The notes under the pieces were generated by a model. It searched no databases and was not told the DNA's origin. It worked only from the letters and a program-made list of their open reading frames with translations. A stretch of DNA of 39,777 nucleotides from Methanomassiliicoccaceae archaeon UBA328 (GTDB lineage Archaea > Thermoplasmatota > Thermoplasmata > Methanomassiliicoccales > Methanomethylophilaceae), in contig DAYM01000003.1 in NCBI GenBank assembly GCA_002506905.1, positions 1 to 39,777 of the forward strand, written 5' to 3'. Position 1 is the stretch's first letter. Each line of letters opens with the position of its first letter. Shown in pieces: positions 17,063 to 24,331 of the stretch. Position numbers and translations under genes: made by a program.

Positions 17063-18156
17063 CAGACAGTTTCAAAGCTGATAAGATCAAAGAGGTCTCG
17101 CAGGCACTCAACACATGTACGATGTGCGGTTTCTGCAAGAGCGTATGCCCTTCGTTCAAAGCGATCGGATGGGATACTGCACTCTCGAGAGGACGTATCA
17201 TCCTCACGTACGGACTGCTCCACGGGGACATCCCCGCAGATGAGTCGGTCATTGAGAACATGTACACATGCACGACATGTGCCGACTGTGTCAGGAGATG
17301 CCCGTCGAAGGTCGATATCGTCGATATCATCGAGCTCTGCCGCGCAGACCTCGTGAAGAACGGCCACATGCTCCCCAAGCACAAGGCGATGGTCGAGAGC
17401 ATCCGCAAGTACGGAAATCCCTTCAAGGAGGAGAAATCCGTCGCAGAGACGCTCGGACGCAAGCCCCACAAGGCGAAGTACGCTTATTTTGCAGGATGCA
17501 CGGCGACATACAGGTCCAAGAAGACCGCGCAGGCATCCATGTCCATTCTGGACAAACTCGGTGTGGATTACACCACACTCGACGAGACCTGCTGCGGTTC
17601 GGTCATGCAGAGGGTCGGTGTCGATCAGGCAGAGGTCACCAAGCTCATGGAGAAGAATGTCGCGGCCATCAAGGCGATGGGCGTCGAGACGCTCATCCTC
17701 TCATGCGCAGGATGCTACAGGATGTTCAAGAAGGAATATCCCAAGTACGTGGACGTTCCCTTCGAGGTCCTCCACATGACGGAGTTCCTCGCGAAACAGG
17801 ACCTCAAGCTCAAGCCTCTGGAAGGCAAGGTCACATACCACGATCCCTGCCACCTCGGAAGGCACTGCGACGTGTACGAAGCTCCCAGGGAGGTCATCAG
17901 GAAATTCCCCGGTGTCGACTTCCAGGAGATGAAGTACAACCGTTCCACAAGCCACTGCTGCGGAGGCGGCGGAGGAGTAAGGTCCGCTTACCCCGAAGAA
18001 TCCATGAGGATCGCACAGACCAGACTGGATGAGGCATCGTTCGCAGACATCATCATCACGACATGTCCGTTCTGCGTGACCAACCTGGCATCCGCCGTAG
18101 GAGACAGGAAGGTCGAGGTAGTGGACCTCGTGGAACTGATCGATCAGCGTTTGTGA
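17059..18156 (+). CDS. HdrD-like iron-sulfur protein with two CCG domains
   Basis: 365 residues. The N-terminus has two [4Fe-4S] motifs, CTMCGFCKSVCP (about 18-29) and CTTCADCVRRCP (about 71-82). Two complete CCG domains follow: C-x30-CC-x36-CxxC and C-x35-CC-x34-CxxC. This is the arrangement of heterodisulfide reductase subunit HdrD and of the GlcF/LldE-type subunits of 2-hydroxyacid dehydrogenases. HdrD would take electrons to CoM-S-S-CoB; the overlap with a LarA-like gene argues instead for 2-hydroxyacid oxidation. I cannot decide between them. It is a soluble protein with no membrane helix. The start ATG overlaps the larA-like stop. Confidence 0.85.
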   Translation: MTDSFKADKIKEVSQALNTCTMCGFCKSVCPSFKAIGWDTALSRGRIILTYGLLHGDIPADESVIENMYTCTTCADCVRRCPSKVDIVDIIELCRADLVKNGHMLPKHKAMVESIRKYGNPFKEEKSVAETLGRKPHKAKYAYFAGCTATYRSKKTAQASMSILDKLGVDYTTLDETCCGSVMQRVGVDQAEVTKLMEKNVAAIKAMGVETLILSCAGCYRMFKKEYPKYVDVPFEVLHMTEFLAKQDLKLKPLEGKVTYHDPCHLGRHCDVYEAPREVIRKFPGVDFQEMKYNRSTSHCCGGGGGVRSAYPEESMRIAQTRLDEASFADIIITTCPFCVTNLASAVGDRKVEVVDLVELIDQRL

Positions 18157-18160
18157 TAGA

Positions 18161-18955
18161 ATGACGGATTGGCATACACTCGCCCGCAGCAGAGGCAGAC
18201 CTCTGGTGATGGGAATAGTCAACGCTACGCCGGATTCTTTCTCGGACGGAGGGAAATATCTCAACCCGTCCGATGCTCTGGCACATGCTTTGGAGATGGT
18301 CGATCTCGGAGCCGATATCATCGATGTCGGCGGCGAGTCCACACGTCCCGGTTCACAGCCTGTGAGCATAGACGACGAGTTGGACAGGGTGATCCCGGTG
18401 GTCTCGGAACTCTCTTCTGCATCGGATATCCCGATATCCATCGACACGAGACATGCCGAGGTGGCCGAGGCGGCAATAGACGCCGGAGCCTCGATCATCA
18501 ACGATATCATGGGGCTCAGAGGCAAAGGCATGATGGATGTCGCCGTGTCCTCGCAGGTACCGGCCATCGTTATGTTCATGCACGGCACTCCCGAGACACT
18601 TGCTACGGACACCGTCGAAGGCGATGTCCTCGAGGTCGTCAGGAATTTCTTCGAAGAGAGGATCGAGACCGCTCTCGATGCAGGTATGCACAAGAACAAC
18701 ATAATCCTGGATCCCGGAATAGGGTTCGGTGTCACGCATCAGCAGAGTATCCAGCTTCTGGAGAAATGCACTTCGCTGGTAAGGGGATATCCCGTTCTCG
18801 TCGGAGCATCCAGAAAGAGATTCCTCGCAGAGATGTTCCCCGGAATGGACCGCGAACAGGCCAGTGTGGAAGCCGTAAAGGTGGCCGCGAAGGCAGGTGC
18901 CGATATAGTGCGCGTCCATGACGTCGCGATGACACTGGATGCCCTGCTCGATTAA
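18161..18955 (+). CDS. folP: Dihydropteroate synthase-family protein
   Basis: 264 residues. Motifs: MGIVNATPDSFSDGG (17-31), DVGGESTRPG, the pterin-site aspartate in ISIDTRHAEV, NDIMG, DPGIGFG, GASRKRF, and the terminal VRVHDV. It is a TIM barrel that condenses a pterin pyrophosphate with an arylamine. In methanogens the product could be folate or a methanopterin precursor, and archaeal DHPS-like proteins do not all make folate. The start follows GTGATAGA, which also contains the preceding gene's stop, so it is the third gene of this operon. Confidence 0.9.
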   Translation: MTDWHTLARSRGRPLVMGIVNATPDSFSDGGKYLNPSDALAHALEMVDLGADIIDVGGESTRPGSQPVSIDDELDRVIPVVSELSSASDIPISIDTRHAEVAEAAIDAGASIINDIMGLRGKGMMDVAVSSQVPAIVMFMHGTPETLATDTVEGDVLEVVRNFFEERIETALDAGMHKNNIILDPGIGFGVTHQQSIQLLEKCTSLVRGYPVLVGASRKRFLAEMFPGMDREQASVEAVKVAAKAGADIVRVHDVAMTLDALLD

Positions 18956-19149
18956 ACCAGGATGGCGATCACGAAGATAACAACGACCGTCAGGGCCGCA
19001 AGGCCCCAAAACTTCACTTCCCTCATCTTTTCCTTCTTCTGTTTTTCCTGATACTCATTGTAGCAGTCCATACAGCAGAATTGCATATCGAACGGTACGG
19101 GATCCCCGCAGTTCTTGCAGTGGTCATGTTCCGGAAGTGGGATGGTCAC
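18952..19149 (-). CDS. DUF2116-like zinc-ribbon protein with C-terminal membrane anchor
   Basis: 65 residues. The N-terminus has four metal-ligand cysteines in two pairs, CKNCGDP and CCMDC (about 11-29), followed by a charged Lys/Glu-rich linker, then one membrane helix (about 48-64, WGLAALTVVVIFVIAIL). This matches the archaeal tail-anchored zinc-ribbon family DUF2116. It overlaps the folP stop by four bases (TTAA) and diverges from the E1-like gene over 87 bases, with TATA-like GTTTAATATC at 19172-19181. Function unknown. Confidence 0.75.
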   Translation of the reverse strand: MTIPLPEHDHCKNCGDPVPFDMQFCCMDCYNEYQEKQKKEKMREVKFWGLAALTVVVIFVIAILV

Positions 19150-19236
19150 GGTCCGTAGACAGTTGTACCCCGATATTAAACCTACCGTCGCATCGTTACA
19201 GATATCCTTATTTGGAAAGACCAGATTACACTTCCG

Positions 19237-20004
19237 ATGAAGGCCAGGGAATACGACACCGACCGTTTTGACAGGATGAGACGCATCCCGTGGTTAGATG
19301 TCGATGCCTTTCACCGTGCCAGATGTCTTGTCGTCGGTGCAGGCGCGCTCGGCAACGAGGTCGTCAAGAACATGGTCCTGGCAGGATTCAGGGATATTAC
19401 CGTCATCGATATGGACGGGATAGTGGCCTCGAATCTCAGCCGCTGCGTCTTCTTCAGGGATTCCGATGATGAGAGCACTCCCAAGGCGGAGGTATTGGCA
19501 TCTAGGGCCTCGGAACTCGATCCGGACGTAAGGATAACGCCGATCGTGTCGAAGGTGCAGGACCTGGAGAATTGGGACTGCGATGTGATCCTGGGATGCC
19601 TGGACAACATCTCGGCAAGACTGCATGTGAACTCTCATGCAATGTATCATAAGGTCCCGTACATCGACGGAGCGACTGACGGATTCAGGGGAAAGGTGCA
19701 GGTCGTACTTCCCGGAGGCCCCTGTCTGGAATGTTCCATGAACAAGAGCCACATGAACGTAATGGACCAAAGGTTCTCATGCACCGGGAATTCGATGATG
19801 TATGTTCCCAAGACGGCATCGGAGATAACAACAACATCGATAATCGCGGCAATTCAGGTCCGCGAAGCGATGAAGATTATATCGGGAAAGCCCGATACAT
19901 GCCTCCGCAACGTCATGTATTATGACGGCCTGTCGGGTACGATGCAGGACTATGAACTGTCCGTAGGACGCGGGTGTCCGAATCACGAGGAGATATCTGA
20001 ATGA
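19237..20004 (+). CDS. Compact E1-like (ThiF-fold) activating enzyme of a ubiquitin-like system
   Basis: 255 residues, a single adenylation domain. ATP site: VVGAGALGNEVVKN (32-45), VIDMDGIVASNLSRCVFF with the Asp and Arg of the family, Lys83, and DNISAR. CLEC (163-166) with CPNH (247-250) probably binds zinc. Between them, Cys182 in RFSCTGNS aligns by eye with the catalytic cysteine loop of eukaryotic UBA3 and UBA5, followed by a helix like theirs (TTTSIIAAIQVREAMKII). No UFD domain is present. It should adenylate the ubiquitin-like protein whose ATG overlaps its stop, then pass it as a thioester to the E2. MoeB/UbaA-type sulfur chemistry is the alternative, but E2 and JAMM neighbours argue against it. 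No clear ribosome site, so the mRNA may be leaderless. Confidence 0.88.
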   Translation: MKAREYDTDRFDRMRRIPWLDVDAFHRARCLVVGAGALGNEVVKNMVLAGFRDITVIDMDGIVASNLSRCVFFRDSDDESTPKAEVLASRASELDPDVRITPIVSKVQDLENWDCDVILGCLDNISARLHVNSHAMYHKVPYIDGATDGFRGKVQVVLPGGPCLECSMNKSHMNVMDQRFSCTGNSMMYVPKTASEITTTSIIAAIQVREAMKIISGKPDTCLRNVMYYDGLSGTMQDYELSVGRGCPNHEEISE

Positions 20005-20243
20005 CGGTAAGGATTACAGTTGTCAACACATTGAACAATTCATCGATCAGAATGGAGCTTGAGCCGTACGAATCTGTAGAGGATATCGTAGATACGGCAG
20101 CGGAATACTGGGGCAAGGACGCGGGAGCATACGTCCTGAGAAAAGGCTCCAAGCTGTTGAACAGAGGACAGACGGTAGATGAGATCAATCTTTCGGAAGA
20201 CGACGTCATCGAGCTGATACCGGATCCGGAAGGCGGATTCTGA
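20001..20243 (+). CDS. Ubiquitin-like beta-grasp protein ending in GGF
   Basis: 80 residues. The strand pattern TVRITVVN...SIRMELEPYESVEDIVDTA...YVLRKGSKLL...TVDEINLSEDDVIELIP follows ubiquitin's order: two strands, helix, strand, short strand, last strand. The C-terminus is EGGF, a Gly-Gly (78-79) with one residue beyond, so a protease must remove Phe80 before activation. The adjacent JAMM gene is the obvious candidate. Lysines 39, 48 and 51 could carry chains; that is speculative. The ATG overlaps the E1 stop (ATGA) behind GAGG, and the E2 gene starts on the next base after the stop. Confidence 0.9.
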   Translation: MTVRITVVNTLNNSSIRMELEPYESVEDIVDTAAEYWGKDAGAYVLRKGSKLLNRGQTVDEINLSEDDVIELIPDPEGGF

Positions 20244-20729
20244 ATGGGATTGGTAAGACCCGTCCTCATCCGCAGGATAAACAACGAGATCGCCGATCTC
20301 AACGATTATCTCCGCATGTCCGTACCGAAGGTCCCGGACCGCGCCCAGTTCCCGATAGAGCTGCGCGTGGACCTTTGCAACACGCCGGCCAGGATATCGG
20401 AGGACAAAATAGGTACGGAGCATTCGTTCATAATCTCCATTTCGGAGGATTATCCGTACGAGAGGCCCAGGGCCAAATGGCTCACGCCCATATTCCATCC
20501 CAATATCATGATCCCGGAGGACGGCGGTTTCGTGTGCGTCAAGACCTTGGACAACTGGTCCTTCGGATCTTCGTTGTTATCTTTCGTCAAAGGGGTGGAA
20601 CAATTGCTTGCGGATCCCAACCCGCTCAATCCTTACGGAACGGACTCGTGCATGCGTGCCGCGAATTGGTATCAGCAGAACCGTCCCAAATTCAACGCAA
20701 GTGTGAGTTACGGAGGCAGGAATGCCTAA
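20244..20729 (+). CDS. E2 (ubiquitin-conjugating, UBC-fold) enzyme
   Basis: 161 residues. The UBC core is plain: the strand region PIELRVDL...HSFIISISEDYPYERPRAKW, then PIFHPNI with the HPN motif at 85-87, catalytic Cys98 in GGFVCVKTL, Trp105, and the helix plus LLADPNPLNP (121-130) found after the active site in eukaryotic E2s. It would accept the ubiquitin-like protein from the E1 as a thioester and transfer it to lysine or another nucleophile. RWD and inactive E2 variants are excluded by the Cys and HPN. It starts directly after the ubiquitin-like gene stop and overlaps the JAMM gene by eight bases. Confidence 0.9.
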   Translation: MGLVRPVLIRRINNEIADLNDYLRMSVPKVPDRAQFPIELRVDLCNTPARISEDKIGTEHSFIISISEDYPYERPRAKWLTPIFHPNIMIPEDGGFVCVKTLDNWSFGSSLLSFVKGVEQLLADPNPLNPYGTDSCMRAANWYQQNRPKFNASVSYGGRNA

Positions 20730-21225
20730 GGTCGTCTCTTCGGAACCGACTGAGACCGAATACAGGAAACGTCCCGCAAGAGGAGCTTCCCTGTTCGTCT
20801 CCGAGACCTCGCTGGAACATATGATCGACCATGCCGACCGCGGGTTCGGGGACGGCGTCGAGATCATGGGCCTCATGATGGGGACGGTCTATCGCGACGA
20901 TCTCGGATATTATGCGATGGTCATGGACGCGGTCACCTCCGAATTGGATTCGGACGAGGTCAGCGTAAGGTTCGGAAGGAATTCCTTCGAAGAGCTTTTC
21001 AAGAATATCGACAAGGTCGGAGGAAAGGTCGTGGGATGGTATCATTCCCATCCGGGTTTCGGCTGTTATCTTTCCGATACGGATATCAGGACCCATAAAG
21101 GCATATTCGGAAACGATCCGGGTTTCGCGATCGTCATAGACCCTTCGGATGCGACGATCAAGGCGTTCACCGTCGAGAACGAAGAGCAGAAAGATGCCGT
21201 TATGGTGATAATGGACGCGGTCTGA
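20722..21225 (+). CDS. JAMM/MPN+ metalloprotease, Rpn11-like deubiquitinase
   Basis: 167 residues. The full catalytic JAMM set is present: Glu47 in VEIMGLMMG and His108, His110, Ser118 and Asp121 in GWYHSHPGFGCYLSDTD. The PGFGCxLS wording closely resembles eukaryotic Rpn11 and CSN5. It should be a zinc isopeptidase that trims the GGF tail of the ubiquitin-like precursor and/or removes the modifier from targets. The first 20 residues are an extension rich in Glu, Thr and Arg. It is the last gene of the operon; its stop abuts the stop of hxlB inside the palindrome 21219-21232. Confidence 0.92.
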   Translation: MPKVVSSEPTETEYRKRPARGASLFVSETSLEHMIDHADRGFGDGVEIMGLMMGTVYRDDLGYYAMVMDAVTSELDSDEVSVRFGRNSFEELFKNIDKVGGKVVGWYHSHPGFGCYLSDTDIRTHKGIFGNDPGFAIVIDPSDATIKAFTVENEEQKDAVMVIMDAV

Positions 21226-21232
21226 TCAGACC
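21219..21232. terminator. Palindrome at the JAMM/hxlB convergent stop codons
   Basis: GGTCTGATCAGACC is a perfect 14-bp palindrome whose centre is the two stop codons TGA and TCA (TGA on the minus strand). The genes end with no base between them. A role in termination or mRNA 3' ends is inferred. Confidence 0.4.
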
Positions 21233-21771
21233 CATATCGCATGGTTCTTTCTCATATCGCCTTCGGACACGCTCATCTTCCTCATAAGTACGGGAACGAG
21301 CGAATCCAGGAACAGAAGGACGCTGTCCTCGAATATGGTACCCAAAGGTGCCAGACTGGAAGCTTTCTCATCCTTTTTGATGTTCAGGATGATATTGGAA
21401 TTGGATATGTGGGCAAGCTTGCTCGTAGGTGCGGCGGTGATCGAAACGACATGCGAACCGATACGGCGTGCGATATCTGCGGTCCTTACCACGGACACGG
21501 TGTGACCCGTGTTCGAGATGAGTATCGTCAGATCGTTCTTGCCTATGATCGGCGTGGTCATGTCTCCGACGAAGAAGACGTCGAAGCCCATCTGGACCAG
21601 ACGCACTGCGAAAAGCTGTCCGATAAGGCCGGATCTGCCGGAACCGTATATGAAGATCTTGTCCTTCCTCATGAGAAGGTCGACGAAATTGTCTACGTTC
21701 TCTTTCGGGATGGAGTCTACGGCCGCTTTGCAACAGTCATTCAGATAACTGACGCTTTCCTGCAAATTCAT
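21226..21771 (-). CDS. hxlB: 6-phospho-3-hexuloisomerase (SIS domain)
   Basis: 181 residues. SIS-domain sugar isomerase with IYGSGRSGLIGQLFAVRL (38-55), ILISNTGHT and the C-terminal FEDSVLLFLD. It interconverts 3-hexulose 6-phosphate and fructose 6-phosphate. In archaea this works with hexulose-phosphate synthase to make pentose phosphates. The synthase partner HxlA is not in the window. The ATG overlaps the upstream TIM-barrel gene's stop (ATGA). Other SIS isomerases are possible, but length and motifs fit HxlB. Confidence 0.88.
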   Translation of the reverse strand: MNLQESVSYLNDCCKAAVDSIPKENVDNFVDLLMRKDKIFIYGSGRSGLIGQLFAVRLVQMGFDVFFVGDMTTPIIGKNDLTILISNTGHTVSVVRTADIARRIGSHVVSITAAPTSKLAHISNSNIILNIKKDEKASSLAPLGTIFEDSVLLFLDSLVPVLMRKMSVSEGDMRKNHAIWV

Positions 21772-22859
21772 TCCTCTTTGGATCCGTCCTCGGATCCCGC
21801 AGCTTCGGCAGCGGCCGCGGCTGCAGCAGCTGCTGCCGCCTCCTCTGCCTTCCTCTTCTCCCTGAGCTGCTTGGCGACCCTCTTGTTGAGGACCCTCTCG
21901 TTGATGATCCTCATGTACATCGCGTCATGCTCCAAAAGAGGCGAGCATGAGATGACGGTTGCGTTAGGCTGCATCTCGCAGAGTGCTTCGGCCAGAGGCT
22001 CGAATTTGAGGTCTCCTTTCTTGATAGGTGTGAGCCTCTTCTCGTTGCCTTCTTCGTGCTCTACGCCTGCGAATGCGGTGTGAATGTTCATTCCCTTGTA
22101 GAATCTCTGGACCTGTTCCAGGACCTCTTCGAAATCGTCCATTTCCATGAGCGATCCCTCGGTGCGTGAGTGGTAGTGGGGGAAGTTGAGGACGGGTACG
22201 AGCCCTTTGATCTCGGAACAAAGGTCGATGACCTGTTCCAGCGATCCGTATACGGCCTGCTGTCCGGTGATCTCGATACCGAGCTTGGGTTTCAGTCCCA
22301 TCTCCTTCCACCAGCCCATCAGCATGTCGACGTTCTCGGCGATGTTCGCATCTATCTCCTCATCGGGGAGTTTGCCTGTGTAAAGGCCGAGGTTGGTGAC
22401 GACAACGGTCCCGTCGAGTGCATCGACGATGAGTCCCGCGTGCCTGATGGAGTTCACACATGTTTCCGTGAGTTCCGAGTTAGATCCGAGGTCCATATAG
22501 TACGGAGTGTGAAGCGAAAGCGAGACATCCAGCCTTTTTGCCATGTGTCCGACCTCTGCAAGTTCTCCGAATGCGGAAGTGATACCTGCCGGCATGTATA
22601 TCAGCTCATCCTCTTCCTCGATGGGCTCATCCTGAGGGATGGCCTCTCCGTCCCTGTAGACCTCGACGACAAAACCTTCGGTGATCTCCTTCATGGTGAG
22701 ACCGACCTCTTCATCCTCCGGGTACCTGGTGTAGGCATTTGCCCTGACCATCTGTATCTCCAGTGCGGTAAGGCTGAGGTTGTGAACATCCTCAACACCG
22801 TCCTTAAGCGTGCGTCCTTTGCAGGACAGGGGTATTCCGGCGGGTCCGAATCTTATCAT
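21768..22859 (-). CDS. Xylose isomerase/AP-endonuclease-like TIM-barrel protein with poly-Ala tail
   Basis: 363 residues. MIRFGPAGIPLSCKGRT opens an archaeal endonuclease IV-like TIM barrel. Conserved-looking metal ligands are in LSLHTPYYMDL, KLGIEITGQQ and LNFPHYHSRTEG. An insert (about 55-90) is rich in acidic residues. The C-terminus after residue 325 is a basic helix, then a run of about 11 alanines and an acidic tail. A role in abasic-site repair is a guess from the fold, and sugar isomerisation is equally possible given the overlap with hxlB. GTGATATC precedes the ATG. A TATA-like CTTTAATTA and a CGCG element lie upstream. Confidence 0.75.
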   Translation of the reverse strand: MIRFGPAGIPLSCKGRTLKDGVEDVHNLSLTALEIQMVRANAYTRYPEDEEVGLTMKEITEGFVVEVYRDGEAIPQDEPIEEEDELIYMPAGITSAFGELAEVGHMAKRLDVSLSLHTPYYMDLGSNSELTETCVNSIRHAGLIVDALDGTVVVTNLGLYTGKLPDEEIDANIAENVDMLMGWWKEMGLKPKLGIEITGQQAVYGSLEQVIDLCSEIKGLVPVLNFPHYHSRTEGSLMEMDDFEEVLEQVQRFYKGMNIHTAFAGVEHEEGNEKRLTPIKKGDLKFEPLAEALCEMQPNATVISCSPLLEHDAMYMRIINERVLNKRVAKQLREKRKAEEAAAAAAAAAAAEAAGSEDGSKEE

Positions 22860-22906
22860 GATATCACGGTGAGCTACCCTAATCAGAGAACGTAATTAAA
22901 GGTATT

Positions 22907-22925
22907 GCGCAGAGCGCGCGTGCGC
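22907..22925. promoter_or_regulatory. CGCG-rich inverted repeat upstream of the TIM-barrel gene
   Basis: Arms GCGCA / TGCGC around GAGCGCGCG. On the minus strand it is followed after a few bases by CTTTAATTA and, about 48 bases from the repeat, the ATG at 22859. The opposite gene starts at 23019. Confidence 0.4.
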
Positions 22926-22988
22926 GAACGTAGTAAAGACACAACGGAAGGGAAGATAGAACCATTTTAGCAATTTTCTGAGGCAGGG

Positions 22989-22996
22989 GTTTAATA
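22989..22996 (+). promoter_or_regulatory. TATA box of the secreted repeat protein
   Basis: GTTTAATA lies 23-30 bases upstream of the ATG at 23019, which implies a leaderless or nearly leaderless transcript. Confidence 0.45.
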
Positions 22997-23018
22997 CTAT
23001 CCAAGCAGATTCGAATCC

Positions 23019-24305
23019 ATGGATAAGAACAGCGTGGTCATTGCCGCTCTGGCAATTACAGCGGTCGTAGTGTTGGCCGCCGCATATTGCATAGGGAACG
23101 ACAGAGACGACGGGGACATTGCCGATCAATACTGGTATCAGGTCGGATACTACGGATACGGTCTTGATGACGGTGAGGTCGAATATCATTCATCGGATGA
23201 GTACGATCATTACGGGGCCGTATACGACCTGACCGTATTCTCCGTTTCCGACGGGATGTTCTGCGGAGAATACTACGGATGCAACATAACTGGCACATAT
23301 GCGGACGATCAGATCCGTTTCATGGGCTATTACGACGGAGCCACGATATACTTCTGCGGAACGGTCCAGAACGGTATGCTCAACGCGATCGCCATGAGCA
23401 GCTATGACAGCGGTCTGCTGTCCGTCTATTACACTGTGTACTCCACGGATCTCGATGATGTCGGCCGGAACATATCGGTCACGGACATTTCCGGATCCTG
23501 GGAGTTAAGCGATGCCATAGCGGTCACCGAGGACGGAACACTGACGCCTCTCGGTACCGGTCTTGAGATCACAGAACAGAACGGCGCCGCATTCACAGGC
23601 GTAATGGAACAGCAGATCGACGGAGAGACGGTGGAGACGAACGTCATGGGAACTTTCACCGGAACTTCGTCCGACGGATATCAGACGGCATATGCGATCG
23701 ATTCCAATTCGGAGAGGTGGGACCTGCTCATCTCCGAGGACCGCGTGCACTTGATGACCGCGGAATTCGATGACGGGGCAGGATTGGTAGCGGTGGAAAG
23801 GACCTACACCAGAGACGGATCGCCGGTCGATACGCCGGTGTACAATGAGCTGGAAGGCACCCAATGGACAGAGGTGTCCGGACAGAACGCGGTGTTCTGG
23901 AACACATACACGGAGACCTTCAACGATTATGTGCTGACCTTTGAGGAAAGGACAGGGAACGTCTATTCCGGAACGATAAGGCTGAACGGTACGGAATCTT
24001 TCATGACCGCTTATTCTCTCGGCAGTACCGAGTTGCGGGTGTATTCAGAATACAAAGACGAACCCCTTCTGGTGTTCTGTGATCTCGTCGGAGACGAACT
24101 GACAATGACGGAATACTTCACATCCGTTACTTTGGGGGGACAGACCGCCCAGGTCGCCACCATGGTGCAGGATGTCCGGATACCGGAGACATTAGCGGGA
24201 ACATGGTCATCGATGTATTCTTGGGTGATCTATGATGACGGGACCTCATTCTTCGGAAAGATCAACGATCCGGAGCCGAATGTGCTTCTGGTGACATCGC
24301 CGTAA
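23019..24305 (+). CDS. Membrane-anchored secreted repeat protein, N-terminal part (frameshifted gene)
   Basis: 428 residues in this frame. One membrane helix or uncleaved signal (about 5-27, VVIAALAITAVVVLAAAYCIG) leads into an acidic, Tyr/Gly/Thr-rich extracellular chain. Three module types can be seen: A (YDLTVFSVSDGMFCGEYYG), B (VTDISGSWELSDAIAV) and C (ELEGTQWTEVSGQNAVF). A second A-B-C set follows in another frame from about 24257 on, so the frame is lost between 24257 and 24290 and the last residues before 24305 are out of frame. No homologue is recognised; a surface or binding role is inferred. Codon use resembles the neighbours. Confidence 0.7.
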   Translation: MDKNSVVIAALAITAVVVLAAAYCIGNDRDDGDIADQYWYQVGYYGYGLDDGEVEYHSSDEYDHYGAVYDLTVFSVSDGMFCGEYYGCNITGTYADDQIRFMGYYDGATIYFCGTVQNGMLNAIAMSSYDSGLLSVYYTVYSTDLDDVGRNISVTDISGSWELSDAIAVTEDGTLTPLGTGLEITEQNGAAFTGVMEQQIDGETVETNVMGTFTGTSSDGYQTAYAIDSNSERWDLLISEDRVHLMTAEFDDGAGLVAVERTYTRDGSPVDTPVYNELEGTQWTEVSGQNAVFWNTYTETFNDYVLTFEERTGNVYSGTIRLNGTESFMTAYSLGSTELRVYSEYKDEPLLVFCDLVGDELTMTEYFTSVTLGGQTAQVATMVQDVRIPETLAGTWSSMYSWVIYDDGTSFFGKINDPEPNVLLVTSP

Positions 24306-24331
24306 GCGAATACAGCGACGGGCTGTTCAGG

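Noticed and set aside
18952..19149. DUF2116-like zinc ribbon as the missing E3 ligase
   Set aside because: Only one four-cysteine zinc site can be formed, whereas RING domains bind two; kept only as a speculative partner.
19237..20004. E1-like gene as MoeB/ThiF for molybdopterin or thiamine synthesis
   Set aside because: No MoaD/ThiS-type partner; the next genes are E2 and JAMM, and the Cys182 loop resembles UBA5/UBA3 instead.
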